From assembly GCA_018340375.1 (NCBI GenBank), contig JAFFJZ010000002.1, positions 61,808,001 through 61,872,000 on the forward strand: a stretch of 64,000 bases of DNA. Reading direction: 5' to 3'. The position numbers and the translations under genes were made by a program. This document shows, in pieces, positions 29,383 through 41,416 of the stretch. This DNA comes from Gonatopus flavifemur (taxonomy: Eukaryota > Arthropoda > Insecta > Hymenoptera > Dryinidae). Under the pieces are notes generated by a model. The model did not search any database, was not told the origin of the DNA, and saw only the letters and a list, made by a program, of their open reading frames with translations. Position 1 is the stretch's first letter. Each line of letters starts with the position of its first letter.

Positions 29383-30760
29383 AGGAGCGTTACAGCGCCT
29401 ATGATCAATATTCAATAATATTTTAACAAATTTGACTTAACTTAATTTCGGGTTCTCGTATTAAGGTCACCCCTGTTATACAATATACTCGTCATACGAA
29501 TACGTCTAGTCTGTCGATGAATTTTTGTATTTACTATGTATGTCATCGAGCTCGAATAATCGCAGACTGATCTTATTTCATGTTCTCGATGACGAATTTG
29601 CCTTCCTCTTCCCCTTCTCCTTTTAATACGTATATTCCCCGCAATACTGGTCTTATTGCCTCCCCCTTATCGTACCTTACAAGAGTATAAACGAGCATAT
29701 CGAAGCTTTTGCTTGAAAAATAAAAGAATAAAAATGTTTCTGTACCATGAAGCCACTTGCAATTAGAAAACAGAACTTGAACTTTTGCACCCTATAATTG
29801 TCATTTTTCTAATAAAGCAGGCAAACCGCAATGACCAATTAATAACTTGATTCTCATTGATTAAGAGAATCCCGTATAAAATTCCAATCTGATTCTCTCA
29901 AATTATAGTTTCATTTCGCACGGATGAAATTCAATTGACAATGTATGCGCAAAGGGATGACGAAGATTTCGATTACTCATTCATCTACTTTCGTTATTTT
30001 TATCCCTTGAAAGGGATATGATTCTCATATGAATCTAATATCGATCGCTGGAAGCTGTTTCAATTAAAAAATGTAATGGGGTCGTGTTTCGCACTTGACG
30101 GATTTTCACAACTGAACCTCATTTTTTCAATGGTTTCGAGAATATTTCATTGTGCTTGTGTGCTTTTTTGCATTATGTCATGAAACAACATGCTCTCGAA
30201 TATCATTATTTTCTCGAAATTAAAAATGTTCAGAGAGGTCTTGAATTGCCTCCAAGGAGTGTTTCAGTTCATTTTGAAACTTCGATTCTATATTTTAATT
30301 CCAATTGAAGGGAAGAGAGATGACGATTTATGTTGTTTGGATCGAGATTCTTATATTCATAATCGTACTGAGGACAAAATATTTCATCATTGGATTTGAA
30401 GGAGAATAAAGTTTCATGTCCGCATTTGTTGTGTATGGCGGAGAAAAAAAACTTATATTTATAAATAGAACGCAGACTTTGTTGAATTCCTCAAAAATAA
30501 AAATATAACGACACAAAAGATTTGGAGAAGATGAAAAATTTCTTAAATTAACAATCGTTGAAGTACACATTACTCACTTGTTACGTTCAGAGATATTCAA
30601 AGAATATTTCCTCAGTAACAATGGAAAGGAATTAATAGAAGATATTAATACCTTAAAATATAAGTACTCCTATTTTGTGTCATGGACAAGGACGGAGGGA
30701 AACAGAGCAATTGAGTAAGGAAAGTTAAATAAAGACAATGATTTATAATGAAATACAATA
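29383..30760. other. Intergenic, nothing recognised
   Basis: AT-rich DNA without a supported gene or repeat. Confidence 0.4.
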
Positions 30761-30766
30761 TTTATT
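30761..30766 (-). terminator. Polyadenylation signal for the CxxC gene pair
   Basis: AATAAA on the minus strand, 47 bp past the stop of the downstream CxxC copy. No such signal is evident in the 80 bp between the two copies. Confidence 0.5.
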
Positions 30767-30812
30767 ATTCTAAAGATTCAAATGAGTTAATATACAAAAG
30801 CTCATTTTCAGT

Positions 30813-31157
30813 TCAGTTCAATAATTCCAAGCCGGAATAAGAAATTTTAACATAATTCTTCATCAAACCAATACAGGCGGTACAATTATAGAATTCGGTT
30901 TCATTTGTTTCACAATTTTGACACTTATTAAGATGATTGAATTTTTTGATTACTCGACCTTGATAATCTTTTATTTCCTGTATTTTGGGGAAAAGTGAAT
31001 TTCGAAGTTTAATAATTCTAGCAATATTTTTTTCCAAAGATTCGAGAACAATCTTTTGTTAATTCTTATTTGATTTATTATCTATCGGAAGTCTTTCGTT
31101 AAGTTTTACTTTTTCCTTCAGAAAAATGAGTTTCCTGAATATCTCTAGATTGGACAT
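30813..31157 (-). pseudogene. Downstream copy of a small coiled-coil/CxxC protein, interrupted by a stop
   Basis: The minus-strand frame starts at ATG 31157 (MSNLEIFRKLIFLKEK), meets TAA at 31061-31059 (codon 33), then continues in frame to 30813. The continuation contains VLESLEKNIARI and a C-terminal module CQNCETNETEFYNCTAC (C-x2-C-x9-C-x2-C), ending LELLN. It parallels the intact copy at 31239-31553 from start to module, so the two are tandem duplicates. The single internal stop suggests recent inactivation, unless the reading begins downstream of it. No known family recognised. Confidence 0.55.
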
Positions 31158-31238
31158 TTGGAAAAAGAAGAAAGAGGAAAAATGCTGTTATTCATTCAGA
31201 AAAGTTGTTTGTTAAGATAAATGTGCATTTTTTCCTCA

Positions 31239-31553
31239 TTATTCATCACTGGGGAAGTTAATGAAAAGGTTTAATAATTTGCTGCAATGCTTACAATTGA
31301 AGAACTCTACTTTATTCACTTCACAATTTCGACATTTATTTATTTCCACTGATTGCAAGGTAGTCTTTTCCTTTTCTAATTGTTCTTCAAGAGATTTCTC
31401 TAATGATGTTAAAAATTTCCTCTCTCTTTTGAGATTAGTCCAGATTTTATATGCTATCTTGGATGGCAAATTACTTTGTAGTAATTTTGCTTCTTTCGTT
31501 TCAATGCCTGATTTCAATAAAACAATTTGATTTCTAATTTCACTCATGCTCAT
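31239..31553 (-). CDS. Small coiled-coil protein with C-terminal CxxC-x9-CxxC module (unknown family)
   Basis: 104 aa on the minus strand, starting MSMSEIRNQIVLLKSG. The middle is strongly charged and probably coiled coil (residues about 45-68, LTSLEKSLEEQLEKEK). The C-terminus has CRNCEVNKVEFFNCKHC, four cysteines spaced like a zinc-binding site. The same architecture recurs 82 bp downstream in a broken copy. A candidate promoter lies at 32433-32464, so the 5' leader would be long or spliced. Conservation of the Cys module between copies argues it was under selection. No function can be assigned. A lineage-specific host gene or a transposon accessory gene are both possible. Confidence 0.5.
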   Translation of the reverse strand: MSMSEIRNQIVLLKSGIETKEAKLLQSNLPSKIAYKIWTNLKRERKFLTSLEKSLEEQLEKEKTTLQSVEINKCRNCEVNKVEFFNCKHCSKLLNLFINFPSDE

Positions 31554-31626
31554 AAAATAACAACATATTCATATTATCTTCATTAAGGGTTTTCATTCAA
31601 CTGTTTCAATTAACTCTCAAGAAGTG

Positions 31627-31890
31627 CTCACTTTTGAGGGTCTTCCTGATAGATAATTTCCAAAGTTATAATTGATTGATTTGAATAGGAGTTTTCAATT
31701 CAATCCCAAGAGATGCTCACCATCGAGTGTTCTCTTGATGATTAATTTCCAACTCTGTAATCATTTGTCAGATCCTCACCATTGAGGTTTCCCACAAACA
31801 ACTATAAACAAATTAATTGTCCATTAACTGGATTAATACTGATGAGTTTCTCACCATTGAGAGTTCTCACGAGCAATTAATTCTCAGTCA
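31627..31890. repeat. Four spaced CTCACcaTTGAG hairpin words
   Basis: CTCACTTTTGAG, CTCACCATCGAG, CTCACCATTGAG and CTCACCATTGAG begin at 31627, 31716, 31775 and 31850. Each is followed by related AATTAATTTCC/TTCTC text, giving a degenerate tandem array with uneven 59-89 bp spacing. It lies just upstream of the CxxC gene start. Confidence 0.5.
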
Positions 31891-32040
31891 GTTTTGGACA
31901 CGTTCAGAAGACAATAAATGTATCTAATGGTACAAAATTACTTGATTACAATTCTGTTTTAATTAGATTCTACCCACACGCAGGATCTAATCCAAAAGAA
32001 TTCACAATTTGCAACACTCGCTTGGATATTCACATTAAAT

Positions 32041-32210
32041 CATGGGCGTAGCCAGGAGGGGGGGGGCAAGGGAGGGCAGTTGCCCCTCCTTGTAGAATAG
32101 GGAAAACATTTTTCTAAACTGAATATACAAAAATTATATATAAAAAAATTGTGGAAAATTTGAATTGAACATTTTGCCCTCCCTTAAGTTTTGAGCTGGC
32201 TACGCCCATG
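32041..32210. mobile_element. hAT-like MITE with GGGCGTAGCC ends
   Basis: The start CATGGGCGTAGCCAGG and end GGCTACGCCCATG are inverted. The perfect 8-bp duplication CATTAAAT sits at 32033-32040 and 32211-32218. The interior includes GAGGGCAGTTGCCCCTCC. It lies between the candidate promoter and the CxxC coding frame. Confidence 0.92.
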
Positions 32211-32432
32211 CATTAAATATAAAAAAAGGTACCAACACTTGATTGAATTTTTACACAGTCTCTTCAAGAATTTTAGACAATCACTTTGAAAAGGAAAGAT
32301 TTTGCACTCGAACTTGCACTTAGAAATTCACTTGAACACTTGAAAGTTGACCTTTGCGCGAAGACTGTTGAACGATTGTTGAACGACGATTGTAATTGTA
32401 GAAGAATCAGGAAAAAAGCTCGAACGAAATAC

Positions 32433-32464
32433 TGATTTTCTGGTCCCGTGCATGGGTTTTCATA
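32433..32464 (-). promoter_or_regulatory. Candidate TATA/initiator promoter for the CxxC genes
   Basis: On the minus strand, TATGAAAA (32464-32457) lies 31 bp upstream of an arthropod-type initiator TCAGTA (A+1 at 32433), followed by TTCGTTCGAGC downstream. The spacing is canonical for insect RNA polymerase II promoters. Two copies of a TGGTGGAC/GAGTTAGAA motif lie just upstream (32480-32600). Confidence 0.5.
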
Positions 32465-32599
32465 CCCTGATTGATCAACATGGTGGACGTGTTTTGCTCG
32501 AGTTAGAAATATGCACTTTGGCACTATAGATAATAGTTCCATTTGATGACCTCGTGACATATTTTGACTCTATGGTGGACACGTTCTAACTCGCATCGA

Positions 32600-35500
32600 T
32601 CACGTGAAATAGATATCTATTGAGTTGCAGTGGATTTCTCTTACCATGATATTTGTACAAGATTATGAGTTGAACCTCGAAACATATAATCTGAGTATTC
32701 ATTCATATAAATTTGAATCTTTCATTTTTGATTAAAAATTGCTTCAATTTCTCAATATTTCCTTCATTCAATGTTTAATTAATGATTTAAAAATGACTTT
32801 ATGAAGAATGTTCGATCATATATTATTATGAAATGAAAAGAGATTATATAAGATACGTTTATATATTAATGAAATCATATATATATGTATATATTTGTAG
32901 GAAAATAAGAGTTCGTCACAAACTAAATTGTCGAAGGTTTGCTGCTTCTTGAAATCACGTCAATCGATTCAACGACTGATCGAATGATCGACTTATATGA
33001 TCGATCATTCATAGGTATGGATTATTCGTGCTATTTAATTCACAATGTACTGGACGTATGCCAAATCGTATATTTTTATTAATACTGTTTTCCTCTCTCT
33101 TCATTCGGCAAGGTCGTACGAGGCCGTTTCAATCCGCGGCATATTCCGTATAGTTCCAACGTATCACGTACTAATGAATTTCCGTTTTATGGAGGAATGT
33201 GCGCTGCATTCTTTCTAAAATAGGAATCAATGGAACAGTATCATTTGGATGGATTTTAATTGAAGTAATTGTATTTTAGAGATTCTATATCCTGTTTTCC
33301 CTTTGTAAGGGCAAATTCGCTCAAATGGAATGGTGATAAAAATGAGTTCACTACGAATGGTGTAAAATCGAAATAAATGCCTAATGAAATCTTGAAAAAT
33401 CCTTGAAATATTTGTATTATTAGAAAAGTTTTGTCGAATTTGAGTTGATAACAATAATGTTACATACTTCATTAATAACCCATGAACTCGAATTCAATAC
33501 AGTGACATATTTATGTCTTGATTGTATAAATGTTTATAGTAACTAATAGAACGAATATGCATCGACTGGAATTATTTTAGAGTTTATTTTCATTGGACTT
33601 ACATTGATATATTGATGAGTAGGAGTTTCGAGTTTGGTTAATATAGTTATACCAGTATCAACACTTCATCTGAAAGTTCTCAGAAATTCGCTAAACATTG
33701 GAGTCTTGTTTTCGAGTTGAAGGGATTTATCTGTGATCAAAGTAAAATATTCAGCAATCGAGACAGCTACTCTAATTATCCGTTACAATTCTTTGAATAT
33801 CATCTTCAATTTTATGTGTACAAAATTACGGACACTATTTCTAAAATAATTCTGAGCTTTCCGTATATGAAAATTTTTTTGAAAATGTCGAAAATTCAGT
33901 TGTACGATTGATAATTACTTTTTTGGTTGTAATAATCAATGGACGGAACTTGAATCTTGATTTGAGAAATCATGATAGAGTTAGTAAAATTTCAGAGAAG
34001 CAGTGATCTCACGATGCGAGAGTTGTGATTTTTTGCTGTTACTCTCCTTCCGTCAAACCTCACTTTTGAAAGAAAGAATGAAGTCCGAGCATGAAAAATT
34101 GATTTTTTTCCCCCCGGAAAACTTGGTTTTTCGAGTGGAAATCAATTGTTGAGCGAGAGAAGTTGGATTTGCGCCGAGGAAAGCCCCGTTCGAGCGGGAA
34201 AAATTAGATTCAGCGGAGAGATGGTTTCAAAGGAAAGATTATTGTGAAGCGAAACAGTTTTTTTCAACAATTCGAAAATGGGTTCGACGATGAAATATTG
34301 AACTTCAACGTATTCATGATCTTTCATTAACCTCAATAGTGGCCAAAACGTTGACAACAATAAAGTTAGATCACTGCTCGATAATCTGGAATTCATGACT
34401 TCGCGTGTATTGGAAAAAAGTATACGAACATCACGCATCCCTCATGATCAATTTGATGTAACCTCTAAAAAATGGGTTTGTCGATAGAATTTCAAAATTC
34501 ATTGCGACAATGATCTTTGTCATTTCCTAGCTCCCAGGACTTAATAACTCGATCTTCAAATAGAATAACATACCATGTTGCGAGCAATTTCGTTAATTGA
34601 TTCGTATATATTATGTTGAGAAAGAAAAGAAAATGAAAACTTGCCAATGAAACAGAGAGATTATATGAACTTTCGAGTGTTCAAGGGTAAAAATACTGCA
34701 CTTCCATTCGATATCATTACCGCTGTAACGTTTGAAACTTTCGTGTTTACGCTCCGCGCGAAATGGATGATCGTGCTCTTAGTTCATATACAATTTATCG
34801 CTCCAAGAAGGAAAGGAGGAATTGATCCTAATCCTCTCTTTTACAATAATTCTGCGGAAATTCATTTGAAGGAAGTAACTGAATGTGAAATGAAAAATCC
34901 TGAATTTTCATGCAAGACAAACAACATTTTAATTTTTCTGAATCAAATTCCTCGCCCACGTCAATTTTTCACACGAAAAGAAATTTTATAGTCAATTCAA
35001 ACCGATAAATAGCACTGCGGAATATAAAAGTTCTATAAACACTATCCCTCCCCTGAATACTTGTATTAGATATTGTTCGTGGCATGCGATCGATGAATAG
35101 AATGAAAGATAGCGGACTGGAGGAAACTGAAAATAGGTTGAGTAAATATACATCTATTTCACTATCGGATGTGAGTTTGAAGAGTAGATATATTTCATAT
35201 AATATCGAGATGAAATGAATGATAAGAAGGAATGTTGGACATTATTCGTTCGAACTGAGATGTTTTGAAGTTAATATCTTTGAAATCACATGTGTAAGTG
35301 TATTTTTTTCAGGACAGCCGAATCGTACATTACACACAAAGCACAAAATACGTCTCTTCGGACGGCGTGAAATTATCCACTATCTTTTACGTGTGAAGCA
35401 TTTTGTCAATTTGGGAACGGTCTCCACTCCTTGATACGTCATTTTGTATTTTGTACATCAAAATGTCGCCAGTATCGAGATAACTTTGGGCAGAAAGGAA

Positions 35501-35704
35501 GAAACACATGATTTTATTCTTTCTCAAAGGGAGAGGGATGATATAATGTATCCAAGTTTGAGAAATAAAGACCTCATATTACCCAACTTTATCGATTCAA
35601 CGAATACACATTTTCAATGCACGGATTTAATTAAGTTAAATGATTTTGAAGTTGTATCCCTCAAGAATACGCTCGTGGGATTATTTCGAGATAGACGATT
35701 ATTA
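32600..35704. other. Intergenic, no gene recognised
   Basis: AT-rich. A loosely repetitive patch of GAGCG(A/G)GAAAAATT-like words occurs at 34085-34230. Longest frames (34641-34991, 35444-35863) lack protein-like features, and the latter runs into a palindromic MITE. Confidence 0.4.
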
Positions 35705-35706
35705 TA

Positions 35707-35909
35707 CAGAAGAAAAAAGTTCTTGTATCAAGAAAACATGGTTGTCTTCGTTATATATGAAACACGGATTATCTCAGTTCAATGCAATTTGCTTGAGTCA
35801 AGAAATTTTGTTTTGATTCAAGCAAATTGCATTGAACTGAGACAATCCGTGTTTCATATATAACGAAGACAACCATGTTTTCTTGAACCAAGAATTTTTT
35901 TTTTCTGTG
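35707..35909. mobile_element. Nearly perfect palindromic MITE, TA-flanked
   Basis: Arms of about 95 bp from CAGAAGAAAAAAGTTCTTG to the centre near 35810. Long exact stretches include AACATGGTTGTCTTCG paired with CGAAGACAACCATGTT. TA at 35705-35706 and 35910-35911 fits a Tc1/mariner-mobilised MITE. A single-strand copy would fold into an almost perfect hairpin. Confidence 0.85.
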
Positions 35910-35911
35910 TA

Positions 35912-38272
35912 CAATAAAAATATCTTATGTCTTCCCTAATAATCAAGATGATACTAAAGGCTTCCTATGTTCGAGATAAAAAAACAGCGATTCACGTGTT
36001 GGGTTACTCATGAGAATTTATAGCGTTTTACTGTATTTACACGAATTTCGGACTTTGATAACGTAATGTGACTAATAAGAATGATAATGGGTCGATTGTG
36101 AAGAAAACTTGGACGATGATGACAATGTATCTGGAAGTTTCAAGGTGACGCGATGACGTTGAATAACATTTGAATTTGTCACGTCACGCATGTTATCAAT
36201 CGCCATACCCTACAGTCGCTCGTATACACTAATTACTATTAGTTGAATCAATTTTGTCTACCGAATCGACGGAATGTATCTTCTAAACGAGGGCAATGTT
36301 AGACGTTTATTGTCTATCCTTGAAATTGTTATGAAATCAATGATCACAAGTTCATATGGAAAGAGATGTTACATTCAGAGGGTGTGACAATGAAATTCTT
36401 AATATCATTAATGAATTAATTTCTCGCGAATTCCGTTTTAGAAATATTCCTCCATTGAATTGTAGAAATGCTTTGTTTTGAAGGATGTGGAGAGATTGTA
36501 TTTTTATGCAAATACTGTACTTCTCGACTATATAATCGTGTAAGAATCAATATGGTTGTGTGCTTGTACAGTTACCAGGGTATGTGTCTGACATGTATTG
36601 TTTGTTCAACCCGCATCCGAATTGTACGTGTTGTCACCGAACTGTCCCACGTGTGTTTTTACCGCCAATTTCATGGCCCCATCCATTTTCATTTTGATTG
36701 AAATTGCAATTCCATAAGATAAAAATTTCATCAGTGAATTTTATTACAATGAAATTCTACTCGGAATAATCGATGACTAGAAATATGAAAGATGATAACT
36801 GTCGAACAATGCTACAATGTTTTTCTTCGAAGATAGCCTTGTTGGGAAACTCTCATCGATGTCCAAATACCGCTATAGAATTTCATATTCATCCTCGTGA
36901 GATTTTATTGAGTTGATTACTAGTTTTTGGACACTCTTATCAGATTTGAATGAAACGTGTGAGTTCCTATGATATTTTTCCCAGTGAGAGCGATAAACCG
37001 TAAGGTAGAGCTGGAATTGAAGAAGAAATTCTTGATAGAGTTTTGAAACCATTTCTATCCAGCCATTTTGACTGTACAGGAGTAACGTTTGTATTGGATA
37101 AACTATTCCGCGCGGATGGGATATTTTATTTCATAAAATATTGTTATAAATCGTTGGTACATTTCAAAATCATCCTCGGAAATGAATTCTACAGATAAAT
37201 GAGGAGCAGAAGAGTAGGTTTCCCTTTTTGGTGACAGCGGTAGGATCGGAAAAAAAGCGGAGGTACAATAACTCACATAAAAAATGATTTTCAGAATGAT
37301 AAAATGACACGAAAATGATGTGTTGGCTGATCGATACCCAGACAGTCATTCAACGATCAGCATTGGAAATTTACCGCGCGGTAAAGACTAACGAACAAAC
37401 CGATTACATATGTCACGCAGTTTTGTGTGTAGTGTGATGATTGTCTTTATAATGAAACCTCATTATTCCCACCACAAATCAAAAACTACACCGCAAACCT
37501 TCATGTGTCAAACAAATGAGATAATACATAAAGTGTTCGTGTATTCGCTGCTGTACGATGAAAAATCATCGATCATAAATTAAACTCTTCATTTGTCACC
37601 CTTGTTTATTGCACTATCAAATAAATTCACTGTACTTTCCGCCCAATTCGATGGGTTTCAATCTCAGTCCAATACCACGCGAATGATTCTTGTAAAAATA
37701 AAGTTGAGTTTCTAAAATCAAAAACTCAACTCCTCCCCGTCAATTGTATTAGCCCATACGTAAACAAAAAACTAAGGAAATTCCGCGAGAGAAATGATGA
37801 TTGTTCTCGTATCCTAATGGAACAATTATATAAATATTATTACAATATCAATTCACGCGTTATTCAAGTTTGAAAAAAAAGACCGGTAAGAGAGGATGAA
37901 GTATATCATGACATAATCCAATCGAGTTTCATAGCACGTGTCTTTTTGCACGTTGAATTTGAATTCCTTTTTTCTTCGAGCTTATCGTAGGAAACGTACT
38001 CATAATTCTGAACGTGATTCGAATTATTATTAAATAATTCAGCGAAGACGTGAGAATTGGATTAACAAGGTACGGGTATCAACCGTCTTTTCATCATTTT
38101 CCCTCATTCGGTACGTTAATTACTCCAACAGAATGTATTTTTCGTCTTTTCCTTTGAGATGAAAGCATTACATACGTCAATGAATTTTATTCCCTGAGCT
38201 GAGGAATCGATTATAATTCGAAACACATGTGGTTATGAATTTATAACCTGTCGTATTACGCATACCCTAGTA
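35912..38272. other. Intergenic, nothing recognised
   Basis: AT-rich sequence with no supported exon, RNA gene or inverted repeat. Confidence 0.4.
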
Positions 38273-38274
38273 AA

Positions 38275-38646
38275 AATGAATCATATAAGAACATACATGA
38301 AGCATATAGAAACCATACATGGTCATATACGACCATATATAATTCATACGCAATCCATATTGAATCCGTATATGATTATATATGGCCCATACAGAGTCCA
38401 TATATGACCTTTCGATGCAAGACTTTCCCATACATGTGAAAAAATTCTGTCACATATGAAATATTTTTCGTATATGGATTTTATATGGATTATATATGAG
38501 TCATATATGATCACATATGGTTCACATATGGATTAAATATGGATTGTATATGATTCTATGCATTTTCATATATGAATCATACATGAATTTTATATGTATT
38601 ATGTATGGATTATGTATGGGTCATATATGTTCGTTTTTTACTAGGG
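38275..38646. mobile_element. TA-flanked element filled with CATATATGG-type repeats
   Basis: Ends CCCTAGTAAAAAT and TTTTTTACTAGGG, with TA on each side (38273-38274, 38647-38648). The interior is about 20 variants of a CATATATGA(T/C)C / ATACATGG unit in both orientations. No ORF. Confidence 0.8.
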
Positions 38647-38648
38647 TA

Positions 38649-40149
38649 CGTATGTGATTGCATTTGCAGAGAATTGGAAGATTATTTGGCGCGATGTATT
38701 TGCTTGAGGGAGAATCGAGGATTACTCGATTCTTTTCTTCGCGCTAATGTATAATTGAATTAATATCCATGAGCGAATGAACTAATTCTATCAAACTGTC
38801 TTTCCCTCTATTTCTGTTCGCATGTATTTTGTATACGTAGATAAATTTTGAATCGTACAGTTCCAGAATTCTTCAATTGAATTTTAGAGGTGAATATGGA
38901 AATTGTTATTGTTACTTCATAATTTAGGTTTATGTATTGAGAAATTATTTAGAAACTTGTTCTGATCATTTCGTGAATTCAAAATGGGCAAGTTGGGACA
39001 TGTTGGAACGATTTTACACTCTCTTGGACCTCTCACCAGCGATATTATATAAAAAATTCCATGTACGAATTTGTACGAATAATTTTTTCTTATTCACGGT
39101 GAAAAAGATTCGAAGAATAATATAAGTTCATAAAAAAAACGCGAGGAGACTCGAATGACCATGCTATCAAAGTATTAAATACGTAAAGCACGTAACTCTA
39201 AGTAAACATTAAAAATATGTAAATATAATACGTATATGTAAGAAACTGTTGTGAAGATTCTTTGTTACAAAAGTCTTCCTAACATGACTGTTCGATCAAA
39301 GTGTATTTTCATTTACAGAACGACAAAAAATCACGATTCACGTTTCGTTTCCCAACACAAAAAACGGATTGGAATATTTTTGGAATTTCATATTTCATTG
39401 TAAATCTACTACATAAATTTATCGAAAATTCAAACTTGTCCAACTATAAATATTGTATATACACGTTATATTTAACAGAATATAATTGCAAGTGGCGATC
39501 GACAACAGTGTTCTATTTAATAAGCGATTGGCAAATGTGAATGGAATTTATAAAAAAGATGAAAAATCATGAAAAATATCAAGAAGAAGAAAATCGAGCC
39601 CTACAACTTATTACGGGGACAGTTCCACCCTTTATTATGTCATATATGTATATGTATACATATTACGTGTAAATATATACAAATATGATATACTTAATAT
39701 ATATACATATACCAAGTTCACATACGTGTCTGTGATATCAAGTTTTCATTTGTGTTCATACGGTAGATTATTGTGTATAAAAAGGAGAACAAGAGATAAC
39801 GGAGAAGGATGAATGAAAACAAACTGAGTGAAAGACGATGACTCGATAAGTTAGAAAAGAAGCCGCAAAATTGATAGCTGGGAGCATCTTGGGACTCGAA
39901 AGCAGCTAAAAAGATCCTCATTTGTTATAAAAATTAGAATGTAAAAAAAAGACTGGAAACCACGATGCTAACGGTTATCGCCGAAAATCATTCAAGATTT
40001 CAATAAAAATACAAAAAAATAATAAATACGATGTTTGAAACGTGTGATTGTAATTGAAAGGAATAATGACGAGTAATAAAATGCCAGTAGTGAATTAGAT
40101 GGGCGTGATATTATTTCTTTACCTCGACCGATATCCTATTTTTCGTCAA
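38649..40149. other. Intergenic, low-complexity AT stretches
   Basis: Contains an ATATATGTATATGTATAC-type tract at about 39640-39715. No gene recognised. Confidence 0.4.
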
Positions 40150-40473
40150 CCCGTGTGGAAATCAATCCTGGGCATCCTAAGGTAGGCTCTGGCCCCGTAG
40201 GGATATATCTTAGGCATCCAATACAAGGTCGCCTACCCACAGCCCATGTGGGCCCCAGTTGGGGTTGCCAGTATATTCCTGGAATATTTCAATCCAGTTA
40301 TGTCCATCCACAGCCCATATAGGCTTCGAGTTGGCTACCATTGTTTTGCCTGGATATTTCATACCATTACGGGGCCTAGATTGAAAAGCTTAACATTCCA
40401 AGTTTGGGCCACTTTTCAAGTAGGGATTATAAACCTGGCCCAGCCCTGAGCCCGGGAGAAATTTTCACACGGG
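40150..40473. mobile_element. Element with CCCGTGTGGAAAT ends, GC-richer
   Basis: CCCGTGTGGAAAT...CCTGGGC at the left pairs with GCCCGGGAGAAATTTTCACACGGG at the right. Internal words CAGCCCATGTGGGCC and CAGCCCATATAGGC form short palindromes. Target duplication not resolved. Confidence 0.6.
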
Positions 40474-40592
40474 AAGGGCTCTTCTCGGTCCAGAGTCATT
40501 TCGAAGAACAAACTCCAGGGCCGGCTTTGAACCAATCGGACCAATTTCTCCAAATCGGGCCTCACTTTCAACTGGCTATTGTTTTTCCATAC

Positions 40593-40887
40593 CTGATTTG
40601 AAAATATCACGGTTCTTCTTTGCTTGTCCGTTGGAGCTCAAGGCCGACCCTGGCGAACCGAATGGATGCTGATGAGATTTGTCATTTGTGTTAAAACTAT
40701 ATTCCAACGGAACATTTGGGGTTTCGCAGTTTGGCTGATTAGAATTCTGACATCTATTAGCGACTCCAGGACCACGCAAAAGACATTCTTCTTCTTTTTT
40801 TTTGTAATCCGAATAATTCAGCTCCTCGTTCAGACACCTTTCGATGCCGGAGAAGTCTTCAAGCGCAATGGATTTTTTCCCTCCCAT
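40593..40887 (-). CDS. Possible coding exon, unknown protein
   Basis: A minus-strand frame from ATG 40887 (MGGKKSIALEDFSGIERC) runs through ECLLRGPGVANRCQNSN to FKSG. It ends at a good donor, CAG|GTATGG, at 40593/40592. Composition is protein-like (varied, six cysteines, few rare repeats), unlike the chance frames nearby. No family recognised and no partner exon found. It sits between two transposons, so a transposon-derived origin is possible. On the opposite strand, 40931-40993 is also exon-like (acceptor CGCAG, donor GTGAGT; GNAIRKLGIEFYKKL). Confidence 0.25.
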
Positions 40888-41416
40888 CGTGTGCAACACT
40901 ATGTTTTTTTATCCATATTTTATAAACGCAGGAGGAAACGCAATTCGGAAACTGGGGATTGAATTTTACAAGAAGCTGTCGAGGCCTGCAATCAAGTGAG
41001 TATGAATTTTCATAAATTTTATCATCTTGTTTGTACCCACACTTTTTCCAAAGAGTAGAACAGATTTTACTAGGAGTGCGCGAGACTCGGATGATTCGGG
41101 TTCCCGATTCCGGGAATTGGGACGGGTCGAGATTTTTTTAATCTCCCGAATTTTCGGATATCCAATTTGATGCGATTTAGTGCTCGAAATGTTCCAAGTC
41201 CTCGAATTTATTCGGGTTTCCCAGTGATATCTGCGTGAAAAATATAATTCGAACAATTCAATATTCGAGTATATCTTTTCTTCCCTCAATTCCGATTTGC
41301 CTGAAACTGAAAGCACAAAATTAACATCTGATGAATCGAGTATACTCAGAGAGACATATGGCATTCGGAAGACACGGAAACAGGGAAGGTATGCTTTCAA
41401 CATATTGTTAAATAAT

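Noticed and set aside
35444..35863. 139-codon open frame
   Set aside because: Its second half is an arm of the palindromic MITE; composition is not protein-like.
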